This document shows positions 1 to 6,294 of a DNA stretch of 6,294 nucleotides, one piece after another. Below the pieces are notes generated by a model, which did not search any database, was not told the DNA's origin, and saw only the letters and a program-made list of their open reading frames with translations. Origin of the DNA: Desulfobacterales bacterium (GTDB lineage: Bacteria > Desulfobacterota > Desulfobacteria > Desulfobacterales > UBA5852); contig JASJBQ010000280.1 in assembly GCA_030066455.1 (NCBI GenBank), forward strand, positions 1-6,294, given 5' to 3'. The position numbers were made by a program, and so were the translations under genes. Every line of letters starts with the position of its first letter. The first letter of the stretch is position 1.

Positions 1-356
1 ACACCCTGGATGACGTCTACCCCTACGCCGATCTGGTGACCTACCCCTCCACCGTGGAGGGTTTCGGCAACGCCTTCCTGGAAGCCATCTATTTCAAGCG
101 CCCGATCGTGGTAAACGCCTATTCGATCTATCTAAAAGATATCAAGCCCAAGGGTTTCGACGTGATCGAACTCAACGGCTACGTCACCCCGGATGCCGTC
201 GAGCAGGCCCGCAATGTGCTGGCCGATCCCGAACGCCGTGAGCAAATGATTGAACACAACTACCAGCTCGGCCTTCAGTATTTTTCCTACGCCCCGTTGA
301 AGCGCCGGATCCAGCATGCCATGGCCTTGTGGCAAGAAGACCATCGCGGTGGATGA
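1..356 (+). CDS. Glycosyltransferase, GT4 family (GT-B fold), C-terminal fragment
   Basis: This is the 3' end of a gene that begins before the window; 117 codons are visible, read from base 3 to a TGA at 354-356. The fragment is the sugar-nucleotide binding half of a GT-B retaining glycosyltransferase. It contains the family's E-x7-E motif (EGFGNAFLE, codons at 57-83) preceded by YPS, then KRPIVVNAY, a DIKPKGFDVIEL stretch and a helical C-terminus. A transferase of this type moves a sugar from an NDP-sugar donor to an acceptor in the cytoplasm. The DIKPKGFDVIEL region recalls, from memory, transferases annotated as mannosylglucosylglycerate synthase, which make glycerate-based compatible solutes. 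That would fit the downstream phosphorylase, but the acceptor site lies in the missing N-terminal half, so the specificity is inference. It could equally be a general glycan or sucrose-type transferase. The gene probably shares a transcript with the phosphorylase, which starts 77 bases later. Confidence 0.85.
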   Translation, partial: TLDDVYPYADLVTYPSTVEGFGNAFLEAIYFKRPIVVNAYSIYLKDIKPKGFDVIELNGYVTPDAVEQARNVLADPERREQMIEHNYQLGLQYFSYAPLKRRIQHAMALWQEDHRGG

Positions 357-420
357 TGCTTACAAACAGCGGCTGGGTGATGGCGGCGGCGACATGCTTC
401 GCCGACCCGGCCGAACCAGC

Positions 421-426
421 AAGGAG
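421..426 (+). promoter_or_regulatory. Ribosome binding site of the GH13_18 phosphorylase gene
   Basis: AAGGAG lies seven bases before the ATG at 434, an ideal Shine-Dalgarno match and spacing. It decides the start: the next in-frame ATG at 443 would be 16 bases from this site. The rest of the 77-base gap (357-433) shows only a 6-bp stem (CGGCGA 387-392 with TCGCCG 399-404). No T-run follows the stem, so it is not a convincing terminator. Confidence 0.8.
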
Positions 427-433
427 ATAAAGC

Positions 434-2134
434 ATGGATGCGATGCAACGTGTCAAAGATCTTCTGATCGAAATCTACGGCCCCGACCAAGGCCCGGAAG
501 CCTGGAAGCGAATCGCCCCGGTCATCGAAAACGCTCCCCGGCAGAAAAGCCGCGGGGAAGGGTTTTTTTCGGAAAAGGACGTGGTGCTCATCACCTACGG
601 CGATTCGATCCGCCGCGAGGGTCAGATCCCGCTGCAGACCCTGCACGCCTTTGCTCGCGAGTACCTGCAGGGGGTGATCTCCGCCGTGCACTTCCTGCCC
701 TTTTTTCCCTGGTCCTCGGACGACGGCTTTTCGGTCAAGGACTTCATGCGCATCGACCCGCAGTTGGGCGACTGGGAGGACGTGGCCCGTTTGGGCCGGG
801 ATTTCGATCTCATGTTCGACTACGTGGCGAACCACATCTCGGCCCAGAGCGAATGGTTCCGGAATTATCTCGCGGGCAAGCCGGGTTTTACCGACCTGGC
901 CATCGAAATGGACCCCGCGCTCGATCTCTCCATGGTCACCCGGCCCCGGGCGCTGCCCCTGCTGACCCAATTCAAGAAAGACAGCGGTGAGTCGGTTCAC
1001 GTCTGGACCACCTTCAGTGACGACCAGATCGATCTCAACTACCGCAGCCTGGACGTGCTGGGCAAAATGATCGAAGCCCTGCTGCTCTACGTCGCCAAGG
1101 GCGCGCGCATCGTGCGCATGGACGCCATCGCCTTTCTGTGGAAGGAAATCGGCACCACCTGTCTCCATCTTCCCCAGACTCACGCCATGGTCAGACTCTT
1201 CCGGGCCGTCTTCGACGTCGTGGCGCCGGACGCCATCATCATCACCGAGACCAACGTGCCCCACGCCGAGAACATCAGCTATTTTGGCAACGGCCGCGAC
1301 GAGGCCCAGATGGTCTACAATTTCACCCTCCCGCCCATGCTCTTCCACGCCTTCGTTACCGGTGACACGACCGAACTCTCCAACTGGGCCCGGAGTCTGA
1401 CGCTGGACTCCCCGGACACCACCTTCTTCAACTTCACCGCCTCCCACGACGGCATCGGCGTGCGTCCGCTGGAAGGCATCCTGCCGCCTGAAGCGGTCAA
1501 CGAAACCCTGGCCGAGGCCGTCAAGGCCAACGGCGGCCAGATCTCCTACAAGAACAATCCGGACGGCACCCAGAGCCCGTATGAACTCAACATCACCTAT
1601 GTGGACGCCATGCGCGTTCCCGGCCGTGAGGACGACCCACGGCACCCGGCGCGCTTTCTGGCCGCCCAGTCCATTCAGTACGCCCTTCCTGGCGTGCCGG
1701 CCACCTATGTTCACAGCCTGATGGGCACCCGCAACTGGTATGCCGGCCTGGAGCAGACCGGCCGGGCCCGCACCATCAACCGCGAAAAGCTGGACGTGGA
1801 CAACCTGGTCGCCGAACTCAAAAACCCCGAGAGCTTTCGGGCCCGGGTGTTCAACCCTTATACGCACATGATCCGCACGCGCACGCGCCAGCCGGCGTTC
1901 CACCCCAATGCGGACTTCGACATCCTGGAGCTCGGCCCCCGGGTGTTCGGCATCAAACGCTCGTCTTCCGCCCAGACCCTGTGGGCGGTCACCAATATAA
2001 CCCCGCAGCCCGTAGGGATGGACCTGACAGCCAGCGGTGTCTCCGGGAAAATGAAGGACCTGGTTTCCGGCGCCGCCGTCGATGCGTCGTCGTTTGAGCT
2101 GGCCCCCTACCAGTTCATGTGGCTCAGCAACTGA
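434..2134 (+). CDS. GH13 subfamily 18 glucoside phosphorylase, probably glucosylglycerate phosphorylase
   Basis: The 566-residue protein is a retaining alpha-glucoside phosphorylase of the sucrose phosphorylase family. It would split an alpha-glucoside with phosphate to give alpha-glucose 1-phosphate in the cytoplasm; no signal peptide is visible. GH13 landmarks occur in order: FDYVANH (D129, N133, H134), the nucleophile D230 in RIVRMDA, the acid/base E272 in ITETN, and the transition-state stabiliser D339 in SHDGIG. The substrate loops are RPRALPLLT (170-178) and GIGVRPLEG (through 348). The second differs from the GIGVIDIG loop I recall in Bifidobacterium sucrose phosphorylase. Together with FLWKEIGT and LPQTH it resembles E. 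coli YcjM and other glucosylglycerate phosphorylases. The length also fits that group (about 555-560) better than sucrose phosphorylases (about 490-505). That substrate would give D-glycerate as the second product. Glucosylglycerol phosphorylase and sucrose (6-phosphate) phosphorylase remain alternatives. The family is sure; the substrate is inferred. The phosphoglucomutase gene 66 bases downstream would use its product. Confidence 0.92.
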   Translation: MDAMQRVKDLLIEIYGPDQGPEAWKRIAPVIENAPRQKSRGEGFFSEKDVVLITYGDSIRREGQIPLQTLHAFAREYLQGVISAVHFLPFFPWSSDDGFSVKDFMRIDPQLGDWEDVARLGRDFDLMFDYVANHISAQSEWFRNYLAGKPGFTDLAIEMDPALDLSMVTRPRALPLLTQFKKDSGESVHVWTTFSDDQIDLNYRSLDVLGKMIEALLLYVAKGARIVRMDAIAFLWKEIGTTCLHLPQTHAMVRLFRAVFDVVAPDAIIITETNVPHAENISYFGNGRDEAQMVYNFTLPPMLFHAFVTGDTTELSNWARSLTLDSPDTTFFNFTASHDGIGVRPLEGILPPEAVNETLAEAVKANGGQISYKNNPDGTQSPYELNITYVDAMRVPGREDDPRHPARFLAAQSIQYALPGVPATYVHSLMGTRNWYAGLEQTGRARTINREKLDVDNLVAELKNPESFRARVFNPYTHMIRTRTRQPAFHPNADFDILELGPRVFGIKRSSSAQTLWAVTNITPQPVGMDLTASGVSGKMKDLVSGAAVDASSFELAPYQFMWLSN

Positions 2135-2190
2135 ACCCGCGGCGGACGCCCACCGGAGCCAGCGCCGCACGGCAACCACCTTTGACCAAC

Positions 2191-2195
2191 GAGGA
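2191..2195 (+). promoter_or_regulatory. Ribosome binding site of the phosphohexomutase gene
   Basis: GAGGA lies five bases before the ATG at 2201 and supports that start. The 66-base gap (2135-2200) also holds GCGGCG (2139-2144) and CGCCGC (2163-2168), which could pair across an 18-base loop. No T-tract follows, so I see no evidence that transcription stops between the two genes. Confidence 0.7.
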
Positions 2196-2200
2196 AAATC

Positions 2201-4327
2201 ATGGCCACGGCCCAAGACCTCATCGCTAAAGCCCAAAACGGTTTCAACCAACTGGACATGCCGGCCCCCGTCGTCGCGGAAGCCCTGGAGGCTCTTGAAA
2301 CCTGGCTCATTGACGATGCCTTCGAACACTACCGCCCGCAGCTCGAACATTTGATCGCTACCCAGGAATGGGAATTCCTGCTGGATGCCTTCTATCAGGT
2401 GATTCCCTTCGGGACCGGCGGCCGACGCGGCCTGGTGGGCATCGGCCCCAACCGCATCAACCCCTGGACCATCCAGTCCTCGGCCCAGGGCCATGCCCAG
2501 TTCCTGCTCAAAACCTACGGTGAAGAAGCCCGGCAGCGGGGCGTCGTACTGACCTGGGATGTGCGGGTCTTCACGCAGCAGGCCCCCTACAGCCCCGATC
2601 GCCCCAACCCGATCATGAACTTGGACGGCCGCCAACTGGCCGAAGCGGCCGCCGTGGTCTACGCGGCCAACGGGATCAAGGTCTACATGTACGACGCGGT
2701 GCGCAGCACGCCGCAGCTTTCCTTCACCATCCGGCACCTGAAGGCCATCTCCGGCGACATGTTCAGCGCCAGCCACAACCTGCCCACGGACAACGGCAAG
2801 AAGGTCTACGACCAGTACGGCGGCCAGTTGATCCCGCCCCATGATCAAATCCTCGTGGATGAGGTCACCCAGCAGGTCGAGGGCATCCAGACCATGCCGC
2901 TCGAGCAGGCTCGCGCCCAGGGGCTGGTGGAACTCCTTGGTACCGACCTCGACCGCATCTATCAGGAAACAGTGGCCAAGCTTTCCCTGAGCGACGCCCG
3001 CGACATCAAGGTCGTCTTCGCCCCTCTGCACGGCACCGGTTTGACATCGGTTTATCCAATTCTGCAGAATTTGGGATTCGACGTCACCCTGGATCCGCAC
3101 TCCGCCAATTTAAGTGGGGCCTTTGAAAACGTGACCTTCAACATTCCCAATCCCGAGGTCCAGCAGTCATTCGACACCGCGTTGCCGCACGCCCGTGAAA
3201 CCGCTGCCGACATCCTGATCAGCACCGACCCGGACGCCGACCGCGTGGGCGTGATGGTGAACCACCACGGCCGCTGGGAGTTTTTGAACGGGAATGAAAT
3301 CGGTGTTCTGCTGACCCACTACGGGATCACCAAGATGAAGGCCACCGGGCGACTCGACAACGGCGGGGTGGTGATCAAAACGGATGTGACCACGTCGCTT
3401 GTCGCCGCCATGGCTGAAGCCCTGGGCGTGGAATGCATCGGCGACCTGCTGGTGGGATTCAAATACATCGGCGAGGAAATGAACAAACTGGACGCGGCGG
3501 GTCGCATGGCGGATTTCGTGCTGGGCACCGAGGAAAGCCACGGCTTCCTGATGGGCAACTACGCCCGGGACAAGGATGCCGCCGGCGCCGCCATCTGGAT
3601 TGCCGAGCATGCCGCCGAGCTCAAACAGGAGGGCCGCTCCCTAGTGGACGAGCTCAACCACATTTACGCGACGTACGGCTACTGCCACAACCACCTGACC
3701 GAAATCCGGCTGCTCGGTGCCAAAGGAATGGGGCAGATCCGCAACATCATGGATCACCTGCGCGAAGAAGAGATTACCGCCATCGGTGACTTCAGGGTCT
3801 CCCGCCGGATCGACCGCTGGCAGGGGGCGCCTCAGCCGCATCTCTCACCGACCGACACATCGTCGCGCAATGTTCTCGTCTTCTATCTCCAAAGCCCCGA
3901 GGACATCCAGCGCCTGCGCGTCACGGTGCGGCCTTCGGGGACCGAACCCAAGGTCAAGATGTATTTCGAGCTCATGGGGCGGCCCTGCGGCCCCGACGAA
4001 CTGGCGCCCTCCCGGGATCGGATCGTTGCACTCTGCGACCGGCTGGAAAAACAGCTCATGCAGTACTGCTACGGCATCCTGGGCGTGGATTTCCCGGAGC
4101 GCGGGTTCCTGCTCTTCTGGCAGCTGCCCCTGGACACCAAGTTGACGTATTTCGAAATCGAGGAAGACATCGCCGCCCTGAAAACCGTCGACGACCCGGC
4201 CGAGCGCCGCAAGGCCCTGGACGACCGGCTTCAGTTCCTGGGCGCCAACCCGGTCCAGAAAATCGACCCGGCCTTCGAGGCCCGCTACGACAAGGGGGTT
4301 ATGGAATATTTAGGGTTGGACGGCTGA
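2201..4327 (+). CDS. Phosphoglucomutase/phosphomannomutase family phosphohexomutase, long form
   Basis: The 708-residue cytoplasmic enzyme belongs to the alpha-D-phosphohexomutase superfamily and most likely interconverts glucose 1-phosphate and glucose 6-phosphate. All four domain signatures are intact and in order: FGTGGRRG (70-77), the phosphoserine loop SASHN with the catalytic S191, the metal-binding loop STDPDADR (341-348; D343, D345, D347), the sugar-recognition loop GTEESHG (442-448) followed by ARDKDA, and the phosphate-binding loop RPSGTEPK (577-584). EESHG with ARDKDA resembles the PgcA-like phosphoglucomutase branch rather than the short bacterial AlgC/ManB forms; specificity for glucose over mannose is inferred. 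The usual length is about 450-600 residues. This protein runs about 124 residues past the phosphate loop, with a segment near FPERGFLLFWQLPLDTK and a charged helical tail, and carries about 70 residues before the first signature. The gene follows the phosphorylase by 66 bases and probably shares its transcript. Confidence 0.93.
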   Translation: MATAQDLIAKAQNGFNQLDMPAPVVAEALEALETWLIDDAFEHYRPQLEHLIATQEWEFLLDAFYQVIPFGTGGRRGLVGIGPNRINPWTIQSSAQGHAQFLLKTYGEEARQRGVVLTWDVRVFTQQAPYSPDRPNPIMNLDGRQLAEAAAVVYAANGIKVYMYDAVRSTPQLSFTIRHLKAISGDMFSASHNLPTDNGKKVYDQYGGQLIPPHDQILVDEVTQQVEGIQTMPLEQARAQGLVELLGTDLDRIYQETVAKLSLSDARDIKVVFAPLHGTGLTSVYPILQNLGFDVTLDPHSANLSGAFENVTFNIPNPEVQQSFDTALPHARETAADILISTDPDADRVGVMVNHHGRWEFLNGNEIGVLLTHYGITKMKATGRLDNGGVVIKTDVTTSLVAAMAEALGVECIGDLLVGFKYIGEEMNKLDAAGRMADFVLGTEESHGFLMGNYARDKDAAGAAIWIAEHAAELKQEGRSLVDELNHIYATYGYCHNHLTEIRLLGAKGMGQIRNIMDHLREEEITAIGDFRVSRRIDRWQGAPQPHLSPTDTSSRNVLVFYLQSPEDIQRLRVTVRPSGTEPKVKMYFELMGRPCGPDELAPSRDRIVALCDRLEKQLMQYCYGILGVDFPERGFLLFWQLPLDTKLTYFEIEEDIAALKTVDDPAERRKALDDRLQFLGANPVQKIDPAFEARYDKGVMEYLGLDG

Positions 4328-4389
4328 ATTGGCGGCTAGGTTGCCAGGTTTGAGCGTAAATTGTAGATGGAAGCAAAACTGAGGGAAAA

Positions 4390-4421
4390 GGGGTCAAGGA
4401 TTCGAGGGTTCAAGTGAATTC
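4390..4421 (+). repeat. Degenerate 8-base tandem repeat, four units
   Basis: Four consecutive octamers read GGGGTCAA, GGATTCGA, GGGTTCAA and GTGAATTC, approximating GGGTTCAA. The last is poor. The array is short, and its function, if any, is unknown. Similar GGATTCAAGG-like runs occur, as I recall, between genes of some deltaproteobacteria; this was not checked. Confidence 0.55.
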
Positions 4422-4488
4422 ACATGAAGTTCCTATATATGTTGAGCGCTTCAAGCTTTTGTCATGAGACATAGTGTTACGTCCATCT

Positions 4489-4524
4489 ATCGGTATCGGG
4501 GTCGGAATCGGGATCGGGATCGAT
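4489..4524 (+). repeat. Degenerate hexamer tandem repeat (ATCGGG), six units
   Basis: Six in-phase hexamers read ATCGGT, ATCGGG, GTCGGA, ATCGGG, ATCGGG and ATCGAT. Three are exact, and the others differ from ATCGGG by one base (ATCGGT) or two (GTCGGA, ATCGAT). This is a microsatellite-like run outside any gene, so changes in copy number would not shift a reading frame. It also supplies the left arm of the inverted repeat that ends at 4565. Confidence 0.8.
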
Positions 4525-4565
4525 TACCGCCCCAACGCAAATTTTGATCGCGACCCGATACCGAT
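4489..4565. repeat. Inverted repeat with 16/15-base arms around a 46-base loop
   Basis: The left arm ATCGGTATCGGGGTCG (4489-4504) pairs with CGACCCGATACCGAT (4551-4565) at 15 positions, with one extra G on the left. The loop (4505-4550) includes the remaining hexamer units. No T-run follows the right arm, so an intrinsic terminator is unlikely. A dispersed intergenic palindrome or an RNA hairpin in the pgi leader is more plausible, but neither is shown. Confidence 0.75.
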
Positions 4566-4650
4566 TTAGCTGGAAGTTGAAATTGAAACGACTACTTTGA
4601 CGATGAGAAGTGTTTTAAAGAATTTTCACCCCAAGAGAAAAGATCCACAA

Positions 4651-6294
4651 ATGGAAACACTTAAAAACATCAACCCCACGAAGACCAAAAGCTGGCAGGC
4701 CCTCCAAAACCACTTCGAATCCATGCAGCCGGTCCACATGCGCGCGCTTTTCGCCGCCGACCCGCAGCGCTTCGAGAAGTTGTCCCTGCAATTCGAGGAC
4801 ATCCTCGTGGATTACAGCAAGAACCGCATCGATGCGGAGACCGTACGGCTCCTCCTGGACCTGGCCCGCGAAGTCGACCTTGAAGACGGCATTGCTAAAA
4901 TGTTCGCCGGCGCTAAAATCAATGTCACCGAGAACCGGGCCGTGCTCCACACGGCCCTTCGCAACCGCGCCAACACCCCCGTCATGGTGGACGGCCGGGA
5001 TGTGATGCCCGACGTCAACGCGGTGCTGGGCCAGATGGAAGCCTTTGTTCAGCGCCTGCATTCGGGCGACTGGACCGGCTACACCGGAAAGCCCATCACC
5101 GACATCGTCAACATCGGCATCGGCGGTTCCGACCTGGGACCGGTGATGGTGACCGAATGCCTGCGCCCTTACGCCCGGGAGGGCCTGCGGGCCCATTTCG
5201 TCTCCAATATCGACGGCACCCACATGGCCGAATGCTTACAGCGGATCGATCCCGAGACCACGCTCTTCATCATCGCCTCCAAGACGTTCACCACCCAGGA
5301 GACCATGACCAACGCCCAAACGGCCCGCGAATGGTTTCTGGACAGGGCCGGGTCCGAAGATCATATCGCCCGGCATTTCGTAGCCCTTTCCACCAACACG
5401 GCGGCGGTGAAAGATTTCGGCATCGATCCCCAAAACATGTTTGTCTTCTGGGACTGGGTCGGGGGGCGCTATTCCCTCTGGTCGGCCATCGGGCTATCCA
5501 TTGCGGCCCTGATCGGTTTCGAGCGCTTTGCCGAGCTGCTGGCCGGAGCCCACGCCATGGACCGCCATTTCCGGGAGACGCCGCTGGAGAAAAACATCCC
5601 CGTCATCCTGGCCCTGATCGGCATCTGGTACAATAATTTCTTTGACGCCGAAACCGAGGTCATTCTGCCCTACGACCAGTATATGCACCGCTTCCCGGCC
5701 TATTTTCAGCAGGGCAATATGGAAAGCAACGGCAAGACGGCCAGCCGCGACGGCGCCTTCGTCGACTACCAGACCGGCCCGATCATCTGGGGCGAGCCCG
5801 GCACCAACGGCCAGCACGCCTTCTATCAGCTCATCCATCAGGGCACCAAACTGATTCCGGCCGATTTTCTGGCCCCGGCCATCAGCCACAACCCCATCGG
5901 CCGCCACCACGCCATCCTGCTGTCCAATTTCTTCGCCCAGACCGAAGCGCTGATGAACGGGCAGACCCCTGACGAGGTGCGAGCAACCCTGGCGCAGGAC
6001 GGCAAAAGTGACGCCGAAATCGCGGCCCTCCTGCCCCACAAGGTGTTCGCGGGCAACCGGCCCACCAATTCGATTCTCTTTCGCCAATTGACCCCCCGGA
6101 CCCTGGGCAGCCTGATCGCCATGTACGAGCATAAATTTTTCGTCCAGGGCTATATCTGGAACATCTGCACCTTCGACCAGTGGGGCGTGGAACTCGGCAA
6201 GGTTCTTGCCCGCCGGATTTTACCCGAACTGGAGGGCGAAAACGCCGTTGACAGTCACGACGTCTCGACCAACGGCCTGATCAACGCCTTCAAG
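4651..6294 (+). CDS. pgi: Glucose-6-phosphate isomerase, 3' end just outside the window
   Basis: The gene encodes cytoplasmic phosphoglucose isomerase, which interconverts glucose 6-phosphate and fructose 6-phosphate. It is open for 548 codons to the last base, ending within a GLINAFK tail. E. coli Pgi is 549 residues with a similar GLINRYK end, so only a few codons are missing. The N-terminus aligns with the start I recall for E. coli Pgi (KNINPT). Visible motifs are IGIGGSDLG (155-163), the phosphate-binding SKTFTTQET (210-218), the family signature [14 protein letters not shown] (from D268), the catalytic base E358 in [10 protein letters not shown]389 in NGQHAFYQ, and K517 in the second signature [10 protein letters not shown]. 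The start at 4651 was chosen by this homology. The purine-rich AAGAGA (4633-4638) before it is a weak, distant ribosome site. An in-frame ATG at 4603 would add 16 residues with no ribosome site and no family support. The 323-base gap upstream suggests its own promoter, but its substrate is the product of the mutase. Confidence 0.97.
   Translation, partial: METLKNINPTKTKSWQALQNHFESMQPVHMRALFAADPQRFEKLSLQFEDILVDYSKNRIDAETVRLLLDLAREVDLEDGIAKMFAGAKINVTENRAVLHTALRNRANTPVMVDGRDVMPDVNAVLGQMEAFVQRLHSGDWTGYTGKPITDIVNIGIGGSDLGPVMVTECLRPYAREGLRAHFVSNIDGTHMAECLQRIDPETTLFIIASKTFTTQETMTNAQTAREWFLDRAGSEDHIARHFVALSTNTAAVKDFGIDPQNMFVFWDWVGGRYSLWSAIGLSIAALIGFERFAELLAGAHAMDRHFRETPLEKNIPVILALIGIWYNNFFDAETEVILPYDQYMHRFPAYFQQGNMESNGKTASRDGAFVDYQTGPIIWGEPGTNGQHAFYQLIHQGTKLIPADFLAPAISHNPIGRHHAILLSNFFAQTEALMNGQTPDEVRATLAQDGKSDAEIAALLPHKVFAGNRPTNSILFRQLTPRTLGSLIAMYEHKFFVQGYIWNICTFDQWGVELGKVLARRILPELEGENAVDSHDVSTNGLINAFK

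Larger units (their letters stand above)
4328..4650 (+). other. AT-richer intergenic region before pgi; no gene seen
   Basis: These 323 bases separate the mutase from pgi and look compositionally different from the GC-rich coding sequence on both sides. I found no credible protein gene, tRNA or conserved RNA. The region carries a degenerate 8-base tandem repeat, a 10-base perfect palindrome GTGAATTCAC (4414-4423), and a degenerate 6-base tandem repeat forming one side of an inverted repeat; the repeats are listed separately. No stem followed by a T-run is seen after the mutase stop. A promoter for pgi is expected here because of the distance, but I could not assign a -35/-10 pair with good spacing. 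TTGAAA occurs at 4577-4582 and 4583-4588, and TTGACG at 4597-4602, none with a good -10 partner. Confidence 0.7.

Noticed and set aside
387..404. A 6-bp hairpin between the transferase and the phosphorylase genes.
   Set aside because: It is short, has no T-tract, and could easily arise by chance in GC-rich sequence.
287..3100. A 937-codon open frame on the minus strand, spanning the phosphorylase gene, the first gap and the front of the mutase.
   Set aside because: Both plus-strand genes it covers have intact catalytic motifs and ribosome sites. The minus-strand translation shows no recognisable domain and has the biased D/V/G/H-rich look of a frame opposite GC-rich codons. Long antisense frames are common where codon third positions are GC-rich.
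4328..4350. A possible terminator hairpin after the mutase stop (TGGC with GCCA).
   Set aside because: The stem is only four strong pairs and is not followed by a T-run.
4424..4474. A 16-codon open frame in the intergenic region (starting MKFLYML).
   Set aside because: It has no ribosome binding site and no family, and is short enough to be chance.
4489..4565. The repeat region as a CRISPR array.
   Set aside because: The units are six bases long and contiguous, with no spacers and no cas genes in the window.
4603..4650. A possible upstream in-frame start for pgi at 4603.
   Set aside because: It would add 16 residues not expected in the family and has no Shine-Dalgarno. The KNINPT start after 4651 matches the known N-terminus.
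4615..5223. A 202-codon minus-strand open frame over the start of pgi, and a 212-codon one at 5494-6132.
   Set aside because: Both lie opposite well-conserved pgi sequence, show no known motif, and fit the same antisense GC-codon effect.

Overview
The window is a GC-rich bacterial chromosomal segment. It carries four plus-strand genes of hexose and glucoside metabolism, the first and last cut by the window edges. The proteins suggest a Gram-negative, non-enteric bacterium. My best guess is a Desulfobacterota-type (deltaproteobacterial) anaerobe, based on the overall style of the proteins and on the small degenerate intergenic repeats. That guess comes from memory of such genomes and has not been tested.

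Layout. Bases 1-356 hold the C-terminal end of a GT4-type glycosyltransferase. After a 77-base gap with a strong Shine-Dalgarno comes a complete GH13 subfamily 18 phosphorylase (434-2134), which looks more like glucosylglycerate phosphorylase (YcjM type) than sucrose phosphorylase. After a 66-base gap comes a complete, unusually long (708 residue) phosphoglucomutase-type phosphohexomutase (2201-4327). A 323-base, AT-richer intergenic region (4328-4650) holds no convincing gene. It does hold two degenerate short tandem repeats, one of which forms an inverted repeat with a downstream arm. The last gene, from 4651 to the window end, is glucose-6-phosphate isomerase (pgi), lacking only its last few codons and stop.

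How the genes fit together. The phosphorylase would release alpha-glucose 1-phosphate from a glucoside. The mutase would convert it to glucose 6-phosphate, and the isomerase would pass that to fructose 6-phosphate and glycolysis. The last two steps are reversible, so the same enzymes could supply glucose 1-phosphate for an activated sugar used by the upstream glycosyltransferase. A compatible-solute cycle (glucosylglycerate or a derivative) is therefore a coherent reading: the transferase builds and the phosphorylase reclaims. The fold families and catalytic motifs are read directly from the sequence. The exact substrate of the phosphorylase and of the transferase is inference.

I see no RNA gene, CRISPR array, insertion sequence, phage gene or toxin-antitoxin pair. 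The window is mainly ordinary metabolism. The points worth a second look are the synthesis/phosphorolysis gene pairing, the long C-terminal extension of the mutase, and the repeat-bearing region before pgi.
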